From NCBI GenBank assembly GCA_023230535.1, contig JALNXC010000040.1, forward strand, positions 1-8,036: DNA of 8,036 nucleotides. Reading direction: 5' to 3'. A program made the position numbers and the translations under genes. Under the pieces are notes generated by a model. The model saw only the letters and a list, made by a program, of their open reading frames with translations, searched no databases and had not been told where the DNA came from. The stretch comes from Alkaliphilus sp. (lineage in GTDB: Bacteria; Bacillota; Clostridia; Peptostreptococcales; Natronincolaceae). Of the stretch, positions 7,126-8,036 are shown piece after piece. How positions within the stretch are numbered: position 1 is the first letter of the stretch; every line of letters starts with the position of its first letter.

Positions 7126-7155
7126 TTTACGATATATTACGATATATATTGTAAA
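7126..7155 (-). promoter_or_regulatory. hairpin built on a tandem 10-mer in the gcvT leader
   Basis: TTACGATATA is repeated head to tail at 7127-7136 and 7137-7146 (plus strand). The same region forms a stem in which TTTAC (7126-7130) pairs with GTAAA (7151-7155), and ATATAT (7132-7137) pairs with ATATAT (7144-7149), with one mismatch on the minus strand and a 6-base loop. It falls inside the predicted 5' untranslated region, so it could be an RNA structure or a protein site. AT-rich DNA makes chance pairing easy. Confidence 0.3.
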
Positions 7156-7205
7156 CCCCTCATCATTTCTTGCGCCGATTCATAACTGAAGTCACAAATA
7201 TACAT
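7137..7205 (-). CDS. possible 22-residue leader ORF in the gcvT 5' region
   Basis: ATG at 7205 to TAA at 7137 encodes 22 residues beginning MYICDFSYES and including QEMMRGL. It lies just after the better promoter (7236-7264), so it would be near the 5' end of the gcv transcript. The upstream ribosome binding site is poor (GATGG). The peptide has mixed, protein-like composition, but at this length that proves little. It could be a leader peptide, the remnant of a lost gene, or chance. Confidence 0.15.
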   Translation of the reverse strand: MYICDFSYESAQEMMRGLQYIS

Positions 7206-7235
7206 AATGGACCATCAATTAATATATGTATACTA

Positions 7236-7264
7236 ATAATACATCTTTGGAAAGAAATTTTCAA
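7236..7264 (-). promoter_or_regulatory. sigma-A-type promoter for gcvT (proximal)
   Basis: On the minus strand TTGAAA (7264-7259) and TATTAT (7241-7236) are separated by exactly 17 bases. Each box matches five of six consensus positions. The start site would be near 7229, giving a leader of about 270 bases before gcvT. It is the best promoter match in the window. Confidence 0.6.
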
Positions 7265-7276
7265 CCCTTAATATAT

Positions 7277-7327
7277 TTATTTTGTATAAATCTTCCGAAT
7301 ATCTATAACTCCGAAAGTATCAGGCAT
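7277..7327 (-). CDS. possible 16-residue ORF between the two gcvT promoters
   Basis: ATG at 7327 to TAA at 7277 encodes MPDTFGVIDIRKIYTK. GAGG lies seven bases upstream, and the distal promoter candidate is a short way before it, so it would be the first ORF on that transcript. No resemblance to a known leader peptide was recognised. Given its size it may well be chance. Confidence 0.2.
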   Translation of the reverse strand: MPDTFGVIDIRKIYTK

Positions 7328-7367
7328 AATTATACCTCAAAGACACTTCCTGCTATATAATTAAAGT

Positions 7368-7397
7368 ATCATATTAGACTCTAAAAATCAAGGGCAA
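7368..7397 (-). promoter_or_regulatory. sigma-A-type promoter (distal)
   Basis: On the minus strand TTGCCC (7397-7392) and TATGAT (7373-7368) are 18 bases apart. The -10 box matches five of six positions and the -35 box four. It would start transcription near 7361, ahead of the 16-residue ORF and of the proximal promoter. Confidence 0.42.
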
Positions 7398-7818
7398 ACT
7401 ATAAATATGCTTTTTGCTTTGCTACTTTTTTTTATAAAATTTTGCAAAAATATTCAACTTAATTTTCATTTTAAATAATTTTTAATCGGAAAATCAGGTT
7501 TAGTTCCTTTATATTTAAAAACTTACACTAAATGCCTAAAAAAGACCGGAACTACCCCTTGATGTTATTTATATTTTTAATAATCATTGTTTTGATACTT
7601 TGTTGATAAAATATTTGATTTATGCACTTATAACGAGGTTTCTTATTTAATTTTCATATGTTTTTTACTATAATTGACTGCCTTAATTAAAGGGTTGATC
7701 TTCCCCCGATACTGATTTTTACTCAGGTCCGACCTTATTTTATGCTATATGCCGGCATAATTATAATAAACCCTCCCTAAGCTTCCCCTTTATTTGCTAT
7801 TATATACTACCCTGATTG

Positions 7819-8036
7819 TCAAATTTCATCTAATTCTTTTAGCTCATATTCTAATTCTTCAGATAATCCTAATTCATCCCCTGTTTCAATTTCTTTAATT
7901 TTAGTAACATCGTGCAATGAATATGTCCGTATTCCGTCATTATTGTCATTAAAACCATCCGGGCCATCCGAATCATTAATTTTAACCCTTATAAGCTCCA
8001 ACAGTACATTGATTCCAATTACAACACCTTCGCCAT
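7819..8036 (-). CDS. C-terminal end of an unrecognised protein, cut by the window edge
   Basis: The frame is open from the right edge (first complete codon at 8034-8032) to TGA at 7821-7819 and gives 71 visible residues. It starts GEGVVIGINVLLELIRVKIND, continues with a polar Asp/Asn/Gly-rich stretch (DSDGPDGFNDNNDG), then IRTYSLHDVTKIKEIET, and ends in an acidic, Glu/Leu-rich tail (LGLSEELEYELKELDEI). A TTG at 8001 could be taken as a start, but the open frame continues upstream without a stop and no ribosome binding site supports that codon. The alternation of hydrophobic and polar residues in the first half suggests beta strands. I do not recognise the family. The distance of over 860 bases to gcvT suggests a separate transcription unit. 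Confidence 0.6.
   Translation of the reverse strand, partial: GEGVVIGINVLLELIRVKINDSDGPDGFNDNNDGIRTYSLHDVTKIKEIETGDELGLSEELEYELKELDEI

Larger units (their letters stand above)
6958..7818. other. AT-rich intergenic region upstream of the gcv operon
   Basis: This 861-base stretch has no ORF of convincing length. On the minus strand it holds two promoter-like sequences (7368-7397 and 7236-7264), two very short ORFs (7277-7327 and 7137-7205), hairpins at 7022-7045 and 7126-7155, a tandem 10-mer, and a perfect 12-base palindrome TATGCCGGCATA (7748-7759). A 12-base direct repeat (GGCATAATTATA on the plus strand) occurs at 7323-7334 and 7754-7765. I looked for glycine riboswitch landmarks and T-box landmarks and found none. 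No clear terminator was found for the gene ending at 7819. Confidence 0.7.

Noticed and set aside
7541..7563. T6 run after a GC-richer segment on the minus strand as a terminator
   Set aside because: I could not pair the bases before the T-run into a stable stem.
7725..7735. AGGTCCGACCT inverted repeat as terminator of the right-edge gene
   Set aside because: The stem is only four pairs with a 3-base loop and no T-tract follows on the minus strand.
6958..7818. Glycine riboswitch upstream of gcvT
   Set aside because: I looked for the conserved core (ACCGAAG-type and CTCAGGTAAA-type segments) in the minus-strand leader and did not find it; fragments such as TCAGGTATAGGTAAT at about 7050-7065 are too weak.
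7819..8001. A complete 60-residue protein starting at the TTG at 8001
   Set aside because: The frame stays open to the window edge and no ribosome binding site precedes the TTG, so this is better read as the tail of a longer gene.
1..8036. CRISPR array, tRNA, rRNA or insertion sequence
   Set aside because: No regularly spaced repeats, cloverleaf, rRNA-like sequence or transposase-like frame was seen on either strand.

Overview
This window looks like part of the chromosome of a low-GC, Gram-positive, probably anaerobic bacterium (Clostridia or Tissierellia-like; this is inference). The grounds are AT-rich DNA, strong AGGAGG-type ribosome binding sites, a glycine decarboxylase split into two P-protein subunits, and a small gene best read as a selenoprotein with an in-frame TGA. 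All confident genes lie on the minus strand, so the reading order runs from right to left.

Right edge to 6958: the C-terminal end of an unrecognised gene enters from the right and stops at 7819. An AT-rich stretch of about 860 bases follows. It holds two sigma-A-like promoters pointing at gcvT, two very short possible leader ORFs, and several hairpins and short repeats. I could not recognise a glycine riboswitch in it.

6957 to 2471: a compact glycine cleavage operon, gcvT, gcvH, gcvPA, gcvPB. gcvPA and gcvPB share one base. The operon ends in a long hairpin followed by a T-rich tail. GcvPA and GcvPB decarboxylate glycine, GcvH carries the aminomethyl group on lipoyl-lysine, and GcvT passes the one-carbon unit to tetrahydrofolate. 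The dihydrolipoamide dehydrogenase (L-protein) is not in the window. In fermentative anaerobes the system can run in either direction.

2315 to 1945: a 102-codon gene with a perfect ribosome binding site, one in-frame TGA within a Cys-Glu-Thr-TGA (CxxU-type) motif, and a SECIS-like stem-loop directly after the TGA. It has a possible promoter of its own and terminators on both sides. I read it as a small redox selenoprotein, and it is the most interesting item here.

1922 to 205: lipB and lipA, the octanoyltransferase and lipoyl synthase that together build lipoate on GcvH, ending in a textbook terminator. The window is therefore a glycine-cleavage-plus-lipoylation locus with a selenoprotein candidate between the two halves. 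The far left holds a long imperfect palindrome (5 to 66) that may be a dispersed repeat or terminator, with no gene seen in the first 200 bases.
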